NCBI GenBank assembly: GCA_004555145.1
Contig: SFJB01000004.1
Location: 1-32,077 of the forward strand
Origin: Bacteroidales bacterium
GTDB lineage: Bacteria > Bacteroidota > Bacteroidia > Bacteroidales > UBA932
DNA: 32,077 nucleotides
Direction: 5' to 3'
Below the pieces are notes generated by a model. It saw only the letters and a program-made list of their open reading frames with translations, was not told the origin of the DNA and did no database searches. Shown here one piece after another: positions 24,901-32,077 of this stretch. A program made the translations under genes and the position numbers. The first letter of the stretch is position 1. Each line of letters opens with the position of its first letter.

Positions 24901-25663
24901 TGACTATGACACCGCCAAGGCCTTCCGCAAGGCCGGTGCGGAGGTCCGTCCTGACGTCTTCTGCAACCTGCGCGAAGAGGATGTCAGAGAGTCCATAGCA
25001 CGTATGGTGAAGAACATCTCCGAGTGCCATATCCTTGCCCTTTCCGGAGGTTTCTCGGAGGGCGACGAGCCTGACGGAAGCGGCAAGTTCATAGCTTCCG
25101 TGCTGAGCAATGCCGAGGTGTCCGCGGCCATTGACGGCCTTCTGAAGCGCGGCGGACTCATACTTGGAATCTGCAACGGTTTCCAGGCCCTCGTGAAGAG
25201 CGGACTTCTGCCATACGGCAAGACGGGAACCCTTACCAGGGAATCTCCGACCCTCTTCAGAAACGACATCAACCGCCACATCTCGAAGATGGTTACAACC
25301 CGCGTGGCAAGCACCCGTTCCCCTTGGCTCGCTTCGATGAAGGAGGGAGACCTCCACACCATTGCGGTCAGCCACGGAGAAGGCAAGTTCGTGGTAAGCG
25401 ACGCCCTCGCAAAGGAACTCTTCGAGCGCGGGCAGGTGGCTTTCCAGTATGTGGATCCGTTTACCGGCAATCCTACCATGGAGTCCCCGTACAACCCTAA
25501 CGGCTCTTCCCACGCCATCGAGGGCATAATTGATCCTAGCGGTCAGATACTCGGCAAGATGGGCCACAGCGAGCGCTATGAGCGCAACGTGTTCAAGAAC
25601 ATAGACGAGGAGATGGAGCAGCCGCTCTTCGAGAATGCAGTCAACTACTTCCGCAGAAAATAA
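21938..25663 (+). CDS. purL: Phosphoribosylformylglycinamidine synthase, large single-chain form
   Basis: Makes FGAM from FGAR, ATP and glutamine. At 1241 residues it is the long form that includes its own glutaminase, so separate PurS and PurQ are not needed. Order: N-terminal PurS-like domain (about 1-150), linker with DTYWSDHCRHTTF, two AIR-synthetase-like halves (ETHNHPTEIEPFGGA in the first, GKDSMSGTF in the second), and a C-terminal class I amidotransferase with VFPGTNCDYD, nucleophile Cys1079 in LGICNGFQAL, and SHGEGKFV. The glutaminase is intact. It starts two bases after purE and ends one base before the purC ATG. Confidence 0.97.
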   Translation: MKAHRIFVEKYSEFQVEAQSLRNEFNENLSLNIRTLRLVNVYDLFGFSDELLEKCRYTVFGETVTDCVSDECPLEGKKYLAVEYIPGQFDQRASSAVECVHLIDPSADVRIKSSRLLVFDDDMSEEDLQAVRHYFINAVESRPKDLSRLCEADAVDVKPLADMGGFIEMQPGDYADFCRKWGLAMNTDDLAEVVAYFRREGRNPSETELRILDTYWSDHCRHTTFTTELESITVDDSFMREEFESELGEFHRMRKELGREGKSLCLMELATIGARYLRKKGLLDDLEQSEENNACSIFVDVDVDGVKEKWLLQFKNETHNHPTEIEPFGGASTCLGGAIRDPLSGRSYVYQAMRVTGAGDICRPVSETLPGKLPQRVISRKAASGYSSYGNQIGLATTHVREIFHEGYTAKRLEVGAVVGAVKASAVRRESPAPGDVILLLGGRTGRDGIGGATGSSKEHTEASIETCGSEVQKGNAPEERKLQRLFRRPEVTSLIKKSNDFGAGGVSVAIGELAPGLDIYLDRVPVKYSGLNSTELAISESQERMAVVVSAADREKFEQYCLADNVEVTYVADVTDRGRMRMFNGGVAVADLSREFIDSAGAKHYSKATLAAVEDRDPFALGLKSENLKDRFFELMELPNVASQKGLVEMFDSTIGRSTVLMPYGGALQTTETQVSVQKLPVDGYTDTASVMAFGYNPFISSWSPYHGAAYAVVEACTKVVASGADYSRMRFSYQEYFERMSSDPHSWGKPLGALLGALKMQRTLGLPSIGGKDSMSGTFEHINVPPTLIAFGITTVDASQVISPEFKWEGNRLYLIRHTPLGNRMPDTEQLKRNWEYVHSQIAARNIVSAWSVGFGGVAEGLAKMSFGNLFGVDVRVDERDLFSYGYGSILVESEAELDFPAAEYLGCVTDGEDGMLRVNGERISVDELLEANSRRYSRIYPENSVPAKHKIFNIKAQGDYKKLRWQGGRVEHPLVYLPVFPGTNCDYDTAKAFRKAGAEVRPDVFCNLREEDVRESIARMVKNISECHILALSGGFSEGDEPDGSGKFIASVLSNAEVSAAIDGLLKRGGLILGICNGFQALVKSGLLPYGKTGTLTRESPTLFRNDINRHISKMVTTRVASTRSPWLASMKEGDLHTIAVSHGEGKFVVSDALAKELFERGQVAFQYVDPFTGNPTMESPYNPNGSSHAIEGIIDPSGQILGKMGHSERYERNVFKNIDEEMEQPLFENAVNYFRRK

Positions 25664-25664
25664 C

Positions 25665-26393
25665 ATGACAAAGAAGGAACTCATATTCGACGGCAACGAG
25701 AAGAGGGTGTACAATACCGACGACCCGGCGACCGTGGTCTTCCATTTCAAGGACGTGGCAACGGCGTTCAACAACGTCAAGACGGCTGTCTTCCCCCGCA
25801 AGGGTATAGTCAACAACAGGATTTCCGCCTATATTTTCGATTACCTCGGGAAGAACGGCATCTATACCCATTACATTGCCACACTCAACGATCGCGAGCA
25901 GCTCTGCCGCAAGAGCGAGAACATACCGCTCGAGGTGGTGGTGCGCAACTATATCGCCGGAACCCTGTCCGACAGGCTGGGAATCGAGGAGGGCACCAAG
26001 CCTTCCACGGTCATCTATGACCTCAACTACAACAATTCCGACCTCGGCGATCCTCTTATCAACGACACCCAGGCAGTGGCTCTGGGCATAGTCGACTTCA
26101 ACGACCTGCGTACCATCTACGATACCGCCCACAGGGTGAATACCCTCCTTCTGGACCTTTTCACCCCAATAGGCATCAAGCTCGTGGATTTCAAGCTCGA
26201 ATTCGGACGCGACCAGTTCGGCCACATCATGCTCGTGGACGAAATAAGCCCGGACACCAGCCGTTTCTGGGATGCCGCCACCGACAAGAGGCTCGACAAG
26301 GACCGCTTCCGCCACGATCTCGGCTACATTGTGGCCTCATATGAGGAAGTGCTCAACAGGCTGCTTTCAATTCAGGATGAAAAAAGTAAATGA
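25665..26393 (+). CDS. purC: SAICAR synthase
   Basis: Condenses CAIR with aspartate using ATP. The 242-residue protein has the family signatures: FDGNEKRVYNTDD at the N-terminus, PLEVVVRNYIAGTL, IGIKLVDFKLEFGRD and LVDEISPDTSRFWD. I chose the ATG at 25665 because it gives the standard MTKKELIFDGNEK start one base after the purL stop. The earlier in-frame ATG at 25635 would add ten residues encoded within the end of purL. Confidence 0.97.
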   Translation: MTKKELIFDGNEKRVYNTDDPATVVFHFKDVATAFNNVKTAVFPRKGIVNNRISAYIFDYLGKNGIYTHYIATLNDREQLCRKSENIPLEVVVRNYIAGTLSDRLGIEEGTKPSTVIYDLNYNNSDLGDPLINDTQAVALGIVDFNDLRTIYDTAHRVNTLLLDLFTPIGIKLVDFKLEFGRDQFGHIMLVDEISPDTSRFWDAATDKRLDKDRFRHDLGYIVASYEEVLNRLLSIQDEKSK

Positions 26394-26397
26394 TTAT

Positions 26398-27429
26398 ATG
26401 GCAAAGACTTACGAAAATGCAGGTGTGAACCTGGAAGCCGGATACGAAGTTGTGCGTCGCATCAAGCAGCACGTCGCATCCACCGCAAGAAAGGGCACGA
26501 TGGGCAACATCGGAGCCTTCGGAGGAATGTTTGACCTTTCAGAGCTCGGGATCAAGGAGCCGGTGTTGGTGAGCGGCACTGACGGCGTGGGCACCAAACT
26601 CAAGATTGCCTTCGCTATGGACAAGCACGATACCGTGGGCATCGATGCAGTTGCGATGTGCGTGAACGATGTGCTCGCCCAGGGTGCGGAGCCTCTGGTA
26701 TTCCTGGATTACGTGGCAGTGGGCCACAATATCCCGGAGCAGGTCGAGGCAATTGTGGCAGGCGTGGCTGAAGGCTGCCGCCAGGCCGGCTGCGCCCTCG
26801 TGGGCGGAGAGACGGCCGAGATGCCGGGTATGTACGAAGGCGGGGAATATGACATCGCCGGATACACCACTGGCGTAGTGGAGAAGTCGAAACTCATTGA
26901 CGGAAGCAAGGTCAAGGCGGGTGACGTGCTCGTAGGCATTGCATCTACCGGCGTGCACTCCAACGGCTTCAGCCTGGTGCGCAAGATCGTTGCCGACAGC
27001 GGACACGACTATTTCGAAGAGATTCCCGAGTTCGGCGGGCGCAGGCTCGGCGACGTGCTCCTCACCCCGACGAGAATCTACGTGAAGCAGGTGCTCGACG
27101 TGATACGGAACTGTGACGTGCACGGAGTAGCCCACATCACCGGCGGCGGCTTCGACGAGAATATTCCGCGCGTGCTGCACGACGGTCAGGGCTTGGAGAT
27201 ACGCGAGGGCAGTTGGGAGATACTGCCGGTATTCCGTCTGCTCGAAAAGTGGGGCGGTGTGCCGCACAGGGAGATGTTCAACATCTTCAATATGGGAATA
27301 GGTATGGTGCTCGTGCTCGATGAATCCGAGGCACAGAGGGCAATAGAGATACTCGAATCCCACGGCGAGAAGGCCTCCGTCATAGGAAAGGTGACCTCCG
27401 AGCCGGGCGTGAACATCATCGCTGCGTAA
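26398..27429 (+). CDS. purM: Phosphoribosylformylglycinamidine cyclo-ligase (AIR synthetase)
   Basis: Closes FGAM to aminoimidazole ribonucleotide. With the ATG at 26398 the protein is 343 residues, close to the usual 345, and begins MAKTYENAGVNLEAGYE. Clear motifs are GGMFDLSELGIKEPVLVSG, SGTDGVGTKLKIA, DYVAVGHNIPEQ, GCALVGGETAEMPGMY, GIASTGVHSNGFSLVR and AHITGGGFDENIPRVL. An earlier ATG at 26377 would add seven residues and overlap purC. The end overlaps the start of purN by one base (TAATG). Confidence 0.96.
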   Translation: MAKTYENAGVNLEAGYEVVRRIKQHVASTARKGTMGNIGAFGGMFDLSELGIKEPVLVSGTDGVGTKLKIAFAMDKHDTVGIDAVAMCVNDVLAQGAEPLVFLDYVAVGHNIPEQVEAIVAGVAEGCRQAGCALVGGETAEMPGMYEGGEYDIAGYTTGVVEKSKLIDGSKVKAGDVLVGIASTGVHSNGFSLVRKIVADSGHDYFEEIPEFGGRRLGDVLLTPTRIYVKQVLDVIRNCDVHGVAHITGGGFDENIPRVLHDGQGLEIREGSWEILPVFRLLEKWGGVPHREMFNIFNMGIGMVLVLDESEAQRAIEILESHGEKASVIGKVTSEPGVNIIAA

Positions 27430-28010
27430 TGGCCATGATGACACTTGCAGTATTCGCGAGCGGCACGGGCAGTAATTTCGAGGCTATTGCCGATGCCTGT
27501 GCGGACGGACGCCTGGATGCCCGGGTTGCGCTGGTGGTTTGCGACAAACCCGGCGCGCCGGTAGTGGACAAGGCTGCCGCGAGGGGGATACGGACTTTCG
27601 TGTTCTCTCCCAAGGACTACGCCTGCAAGTCGGATTACGAGAAGGAAATCGTTGCCCTGCTCGACGGGCTCGGTGTGCAGCTGGTGTGCCTGGCGGGCTA
27701 TATGCGCATAGTGTCCGCTACTCTGCTGGACGCGTACCGCGGACGCATCATCAACATCCATCCTTCGCTCCTGCCTGCGTTCCGGGGCAGCCGGGCGGTG
27801 GAACAGGCCGTCGAATACGGTGTCAAGGTATATGGCATCACCATACACTACGTCGATGAAGAGCTCGACGGAGGAAAGATAATAGCCCAGAGGGCTTTCG
27901 AATACGAGGGCTCCGACCCTGAGGAGGTCCACAGGCTGGGCCGGAAGGTGGAGCACCAACTTTATGTGGAAACAATACAGAAACTAATACAATGGCAAAA
28001 AGAGCATTAG
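27429..28010 (+). CDS. purN: Phosphoribosylglycinamide formyltransferase (GAR transformylase)
   Basis: Transfers a formyl group from 10-formyl-THF to GAR. The 193-residue protein has the glycine-rich phosphate loop ASGTGSNFEAI, and catalytic Asn109 and His111 in NIHPSLLPAF with Asp147 in EELDGGKI, a constant offset of three from the E. coli residues 106/108/144. The start overlaps the purM stop by one base. ATGs at 27435 and 27438 are also possible starts. Its formyl donor is made by FolD, which is encoded in the PurD fusion two genes downstream. Confidence 0.96.
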   Translation: MAMMTLAVFASGTGSNFEAIADACADGRLDARVALVVCDKPGAPVVDKAAARGIRTFVFSPKDYACKSDYEKEIVALLDGLGVQLVCLAGYMRIVSATLLDAYRGRIINIHPSLLPAFRGSRAVEQAVEYGVKVYGITIHYVDEELDGGKIIAQRAFEYEGSDPEEVHRLGRKVEHQLYVETIQKLIQWQKEH

Positions 28011-29527
28011 TCAGCGTCAGCGACAAGAGCGGTCTTGTCGATTTCGTGAAGGGCCTCGTCGGGCTGGGATGGGAAATCATCGCCACCGGAGGCACACGCA
28101 AACTTCTGGAGGAAAGCGGAGTGAAGACCATAGGAATCAGCGAGGTCACCGCTTTCCCTGAGATCCTCGACGGCAGGGTGAAGACTCTGCATCCCAAGGT
28201 GCACGGAGGCATACTCGCACGTCGCGAACTTCCTGAGCATATGGCAACCCTCGCCGAGCAGGGCATAGAGACGATAGACCTCGTGTGCGTGAACCTGTAT
28301 CCTTTCCGTCAGACCATTGCCAGGGAGGGTGTCAGTATGGCTGAAGCCATTGAAAACATCGACATAGGCGGTCCTTCGATGGTCCGCAGCGCCGCAAAGA
28401 ACTGGAAGGATGTGACCATAGTATGCGACCCTTCCGACTATGCCACTGTCCTTGAAGAACTCAAGGCTGACGGCTCCACTTCCGACGACACCCGCCTGAA
28501 ACTCTCCGCAAAGGCCTACACCCATACCGCAGAGTACGATATGTGCATAGCTTCATATATGCGCAAGCAGGCCGGACTCAACGAGAAACTCTTCCTGGAG
28601 TACGACCTCAAGCAGCCTCTCCGCTACGGCGAGAACCCTCACCAGCAGGCAAAGTTCTATGCCGCAACCGAGAAGTCTCCTTACTCCCTTGCCTTCGCCC
28701 GTCAGCTACAGGGCAAGGAACTCTCCTACAACAATATCCAGGATGCCAACGCGGCCCTCAACGTGGTGCGCGACTTCTCCGAGCCTTTCTGCGTGGCCCT
28801 CAAGCATATGAATCCTTGCGGAGCCGCTGTGGCCCCTACCATAGAGCAGGCCTGGCAGGAGGCATACGAGGCTGACAAGGTGAGCATCTACGGAGGAATC
28901 GTTGCAGTGAACCGCGAGCTTACAGCCGAGGTGGCTGCCGGGATGAAGCCTATTTTCCTCGAGATAGTCATCGCTCCTTCATTTACTCCGGAGGCTCTCG
29001 AGATACTCTCCACCAAGAAGAACCTCAGACTCCTGGAAGTGGATATGGAAGCAAGTTCCGGGGACGCGATGCAGTATATCAGCGTAAACGGAGGTATGCT
29101 TGCCCAGAGCCTGGATACCGGTGTGGAAGAGCTCAGCGCCGATATGTGCGTGACTGAGAAACGTCCGGACGAGGCTATGATGAAGGATCTCGACTTCGGC
29201 TGGAAGATAGTCAAGCACGTGAAATCCAACGCGATAGCAGTGGTAAAGGGCTGCCGCACCGCAGGTATAGGCGCGGGTCAGACCAATAGAGTGGGCTCAG
29301 CTGAGATTGCCCTCAAGGAAGCTCAGGCGGCAGGACTTACCGAAGGTCTGGTGCTCGCTTCCGACGGCTTCCTGCCGTTTGACGATACCGTGACCCTCGC
29401 CGCAAGCTACGGCGTGAGCGCCATCGTGCAGCCGGGCGGAAGCATTAGGGATGCCGATGCCATTGCCAAGGCCAACGAGCTGGGAATCACTATGCTCTTC
29501 ACCGGAGTCAGACATTTCAAACATTGA
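27992..29527 (+). CDS. purH: Bifunctional AICAR transformylase/IMP cyclohydrolase
   Basis: Performs the last two steps to IMP: formylation of AICAR with 10-formyl-THF, then ring closure. The 511-residue protein has the MGS-like cyclohydrolase domain (about 1-195; SVSDKSGLVDFVKGL, ATGGTRKLLEESG, GRVKTLHPKVHGGIL, NLYPF, ENIDIGGPSMVRSAAKN) and the transformylase domain (RYGENPHQQAKFY, the Lys271-His272 pair in LKHMNPCGAA, DGFLPFDDTV, QPGGSIRD). It overlaps the end of purN by 19 bases, which suggests coupled translation. Confidence 0.97.
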   Translation: MAKRALVSVSDKSGLVDFVKGLVGLGWEIIATGGTRKLLEESGVKTIGISEVTAFPEILDGRVKTLHPKVHGGILARRELPEHMATLAEQGIETIDLVCVNLYPFRQTIAREGVSMAEAIENIDIGGPSMVRSAAKNWKDVTIVCDPSDYATVLEELKADGSTSDDTRLKLSAKAYTHTAEYDMCIASYMRKQAGLNEKLFLEYDLKQPLRYGENPHQQAKFYAATEKSPYSLAFARQLQGKELSYNNIQDANAALNVVRDFSEPFCVALKHMNPCGAAVAPTIEQAWQEAYEADKVSIYGGIVAVNRELTAEVAAGMKPIFLEIVIAPSFTPEALEILSTKKNLRLLEVDMEASSGDAMQYISVNGGMLAQSLDTGVEELSADMCVTEKRPDEAMMKDLDFGWKIVKHVKSNAIAVVKGCRTAGIGAGQTNRVGSAEIALKEAQAAGLTEGLVLASDGFLPFDDTVTLAASYGVSAIVQPGGSIRDADAIAKANELGITMLFTGVRHFKH

Positions 29528-29532
29528 GTTTT

Positions 29533-31662
29533 ATGGAAGGGAAGAAAGTATTGGTGGTCGGAGGCGGCGGACGCTGCCACGCCATTGTGGACGCTCTTTC
29601 ACGCTCGCCCCGGGTGTCAAAGATTTTCTGCGCCCCGGGCAATGCGGGCATAGCTCTTCAGGCAGAGAATGTGCCGATCAAGGATACTGACGTCAAGGCA
29701 CTCAGGGAATTTGCCCTCAAGGAAGGCGTGGACCTTACAGTGGTTGGTCCCGAGGCTTCGCTTGCCAGGGGTATTGTGGATGAGTTCAGGGCTGCCGGCC
29801 TGGCAATCTTCGGCCATAGCCTTGCCGCCACCCGCATCGAGAGCAGCAAGGAGTTTGCCAAGGAGCTCATGCAGAAATACGGCATCCCTACCGCCGGATA
29901 CAAGGCCTTTAGCTCCTATGACGAGGCCCTCGCCTATGTCAGCTCCCGTCCTTTCCCGGCAGTCCTGAAATATGACGGATTGGCTGCAGGCAAGGGAGTA
30001 GTGATAGCTTCCGATCTCAAGGAAGCGGAGGAGGCCCTGAAGATGATGCTTCTCGACGAAGGCTTCGGCGAGGGCAGGGTAGTGGTCGAGGATTTCCTCA
30101 CCGGTCCTGAGTTCTCCTTCATGTGCTTCGTGGACGGGGAAAAGGTCTATCCTATGCCGCTTTCCCAGGACCACAAGCGCGCCTTCGACGGCGACAGGGG
30201 ACCGAATACCGGAGGCATGGGCGCCTATACCGGACTTCCGTTCATTGACGGGAGCGACTGGGATTACGCTTACGAGAAGATAATGAAGGCGACAGCCGCT
30301 GCAATGTGCAGGGAAAACTGCCCTCTGAGCGGAGTGCTTTACGGCGGACTGATGAAGACGCCTCAGGGAATCAAGGTGATAGAATTCAATGCCCGTTTCG
30401 GGGATCCGGAGACCGAGGTGGTGCTGCCTCTGCTCGAGAGCGACATATACGACATATTCGAGTCCGTGGCCCTTTCCCGCGAGCCTCAGCCTCTGAAGTG
30501 GAAGAAGGCCGTGACCATGGGCGTGGTGCTCGCCTCCAAAGGCTATCCGGGATCCTACGACAAGGGCGCAGTCATCGAAGGCTGCGAAAAGCTTGATGCA
30601 AAGATATACCATATGGGCACGGCCATACGGGATGGTAAGCTCGTTACCGCTGGCGGAAGGGTGATGATGCTGGTTTGCGAAGGCCGCAGCATCGCCGAAG
30701 CCGCAGATAGGGTGTACTCCCAGATCGGGGAAATCAGCTGCGACAATCTCTTCTACCGCAGGGATATAGCCCACTGGGCCCTGGAGAACGGCGGAGGCCG
30801 CATCATCGACGGCAAGGCCGTTGCCGAGGCGGTGAAACAGTCGGTGAAGACCAGGGTGCAGGTGCTCGAAAAGCGTTTCGGGCGCAAGCCGTCGCTCACC
30901 GTGATCATCGTGGGTGAAAACCCTGCAAGTCAGGTGTACGTCCGAAACAAGGTGAAGACGGCCGCGTACGTGGGTATGGATTCCCGACTCGTGGAACTCC
31001 CTGAAAGCACGGGCGAAGCCGAGCTGCTTGCGCACATAGATGCCTTGAACAGGGATGCGTCTGTGGATGGAATACTCGTGCAGCTGCCTCTCCCAAAGCA
31101 CATAGATGAGACCAAGGTCATATATGCCATAGACAGGTCCAAGGATGTGGACGCCTTCCATATTTTGAATGTCGGATCGCTATGGCTGGGGGATGCCTGC
31201 ATCAAGCCATGCACTCCGAAGGGAGTCATTGAGCTCATCAAAAGCACGGGTACGGAGATTGCCGGCAAGCATGCCGTGGTCGTGGGCCGCAGCAACATCG
31301 TGGGCAAGCCGGTTGCAAAGCTTCTCCTAGATGAGAATGCCACCGTGACCATAGCGCATTCCCGCACTCCGGACCTTGGGGCCATCACCCGTTTGGCAGA
31401 CATACTCGTGGTCGCCGTGGGCAAGGAAGCCGTGGTGACCGGGGATATGGTGAAGCCTGGTGCCGTGGTGATAGATGTGGGCATGAACAGGAACGCCGAA
31501 GGCCGCCTCGTTGGGGACGTGGATTTCCAATCCGCCGCCCTGAAGGCCTCCTGGATTACACCGGTTCCCGGGGGTGTGGGACCGATGACCATCGCTATGC
31601 TTATGGAAAACACCCTTGACTGCTTTGTGGACAGGTGCGAATCCTGCACGGAAAATGTCTGA
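29533..31662 (+). CDS. purD-folD: Fusion of GAR synthetase (PurD) and methylene-THF dehydrogenase/cyclohydrolase (FolD)
   Basis: One 709-codon reading frame holds two complete enzymes. PurD, residues 1-417, ligates glycine to phosphoribosylamine: GGGGRCHA (10-17), KYDGLAAGKGVVIA, DGDRGPNTGGMGAY, EFNARFGDPETE, and the normal C-terminal end FYRRDIAHWAL. FolD, residues about 424-709, turns methylene-THF into 10-formyl-THF: start RIIDGKAVAE, catalytic Tyr469 and Lys473 (YVRNK), Gln517 (VQLPLP), Asp540 (KDVDAFH), VVVGRSNIVGKPVAKLL and PVPGGVGPMTIAMLMENTL. The joint is only about six residues (ENGGGR). No ATG lies between the joint and Lys473, so FolD is unlikely to be made alone. An alternative start is TTG 29524. 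Within PurD the usual Glu of GGREHA is Cys15. It follows purH by five bases. Confidence 0.93.
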   Translation: MEGKKVLVVGGGGRCHAIVDALSRSPRVSKIFCAPGNAGIALQAENVPIKDTDVKALREFALKEGVDLTVVGPEASLARGIVDEFRAAGLAIFGHSLAATRIESSKEFAKELMQKYGIPTAGYKAFSSYDEALAYVSSRPFPAVLKYDGLAAGKGVVIASDLKEAEEALKMMLLDEGFGEGRVVVEDFLTGPEFSFMCFVDGEKVYPMPLSQDHKRAFDGDRGPNTGGMGAYTGLPFIDGSDWDYAYEKIMKATAAAMCRENCPLSGVLYGGLMKTPQGIKVIEFNARFGDPETEVVLPLLESDIYDIFESVALSREPQPLKWKKAVTMGVVLASKGYPGSYDKGAVIEGCEKLDAKIYHMGTAIRDGKLVTAGGRVMMLVCEGRSIAEAADRVYSQIGEISCDNLFYRRDIAHWALENGGGRIIDGKAVAEAVKQSVKTRVQVLEKRFGRKPSLTVIIVGENPASQVYVRNKVKTAAYVGMDSRLVELPESTGEAELLAHIDALNRDASVDGILVQLPLPKHIDETKVIYAIDRSKDVDAFHILNVGSLWLGDACIKPCTPKGVIELIKSTGTEIAGKHAVVVGRSNIVGKPVAKLLLDENATVTIAHSRTPDLGAITRLADILVVAVGKEAVVTGDMVKPGAVVIDVGMNRNAEGRLVGDVDFQSAALKASWITPVPGGVGPMTIAMLMENTLDCFVDRCESCTENV

Positions 31663-32077
31663 ATATAAATATACTTTCAAAAAGTTTCTCAAGGACTGGG
31701 CTCTGATTGTCAGTATGGTAATCGGAGCCTCGGCCTATCTTGCCTATCATTCGCTTCCGGCCCTGCACTGCGCCGGTCCTGTGCTCGAGGGCATAATCAC
31801 CCATCTGCAGCCCCTGCTGATATTTGTGATGCTCTTTCTGTCCTTCTGCAAGATCGAGCCTCATCAGATGCGTCCGCACCGCTGGATGTTCCATCTGCTT
31901 CTGCTGCAGTGCGGCCTGTTCGTGCTGCTGGCGCTGCTGCTCGCTTTCGTGCCGGATCTACCGTTCAGGCACGGCTTCGAAACCGCCATGCTCTGCATCA
32001 TCTGCCCTACGGCCACAGCCTGCGCCGTGGTCACAGGCAAACTCGGAGGCAATATGGCCGGGGTAGTGACCTACACC
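31655..32077 (+). CDS. SBF-family (bile acid:sodium symporter-like) membrane transporter, cut by window edge
   Basis: The first 141 codons of a membrane protein, open to the right edge. Hydrophobic segments lie at about residues 15-32, 45-65, 78-100 and 108-125. The motif CPTATACAVVTGKLGGNMAGVVTYT is the glycine-rich conserved region of the SBF/BASS transporter superfamily, whose members move organic anions with sodium. The real substrate is unknown, and bile acid is not implied. The ATG at 31655 overlaps the end of the purD-folD frame by eight bases, so it may be translated as the last visible gene of the pur operon. The sequence is missing its C-terminal part. Confidence 0.75.
   Translation, partial: MSEYKYTFKKFLKDWALIVSMVIGASAYLAYHSLPALHCAGPVLEGIITHLQPLLIFVMLFLSFCKIEPHQMRPHRWMFHLLLLQCGLFVLLALLLAFVPDLPFRHGFETAMLCIICPTATACAVVTGKLGGNMAGVVTYT

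Noticed and set aside
24488..25816. A 442-codon open frame on the minus strand opposite purL and the start of purC
   Set aside because: It runs across two real genes and their joint, has no motif, and purL in the sense frame is complete.
29617..31161. A 514-codon open frame on the minus strand opposite purD-folD
   Set aside because: The sense frame is two fully conserved enzymes. The antisense peptide is rich in His, Leu, Val and Arg with no motif, typical of a codon-bias shadow.
1..32077. Signs of a mobile element, defence island, CRISPR array or horizontally acquired block
   Set aside because: No transposase, integrase, direct-repeat array, tRNA-linked att site or clear composition break was seen; nearly all genes are conserved housekeeping genes with uniform base use.

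Overview
The window looks like a chromosomal segment of a moderately GC-rich member of the Bacteroidota, probably Bacteroidales. By eye the GC content is in the mid-to-high fifties, so an Alistipes-like or other GC-rich gut lineage is plausible, but genus cannot be fixed from this sequence. Several intergenic regions carry the Bacteroidota-type promoter (a -7 box TAnnTTTG, often with TTTG about 20 bases upstream), and the gene content fits: Na+-translocating NQR, a long PurL, an S9 peptidase lipoprotein and an ATP-type PEP carboxykinase. Genes are densely packed. No stretch without a gene exceeds about 160 bases, and I see no tRNA, rRNA, insertion sequence, phage gene or CRISPR array.

Layout. 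Positions 1-2635 (minus) are the start of an nqrABC operon, with nqrC running off the left edge. Positions 2710-5973 (plus) carry a UvrD/PcrA helicase and an orphan glycosyltransferase. Positions 6002-9732 (minus) carry an S9 peptidase lipoprotein, a Nif3-like protein and an acyl-ACP thioesterase in one tight run. Positions 9768-14096 (minus) carry lemA, a DUF2207 membrane protein and recG. Positions 14221-15825 (minus) are pckA with its own promoter and terminator. Positions 15936-21312 (minus) are a six-gene pyrimidine operon, pyrC-K-D-F-E-B. Positions 21468-31662 (plus) are a purine operon, purE-L-C-M-N-H and a purD-folD fusion. An SBF-family transporter overlaps its end and runs off the right edge.

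The core is a nucleotide-synthesis locus of about 16 kb. The pyrimidine operon makes UMP from carbamoyl phosphate and the purine operon makes IMP, and the two diverge from one 155-base control region. Only carAB is missing on the pyrimidine side. On the purine side purF, purB and purK are not in the window. Two unusual protein architectures stand out. First, PurD is fused in frame to a complete FolD, which makes the 10-formyl-THF used by the adjacent PurN and PurH. Second, PyrB carries a C-terminal zinc module like that of the regulatory chain PyrI, but without PyrI's nucleotide-binding allosteric domain. Apart from these, the window is mostly conserved housekeeping sequence, and I do not see a defence, mobile or secondary-metabolite system.
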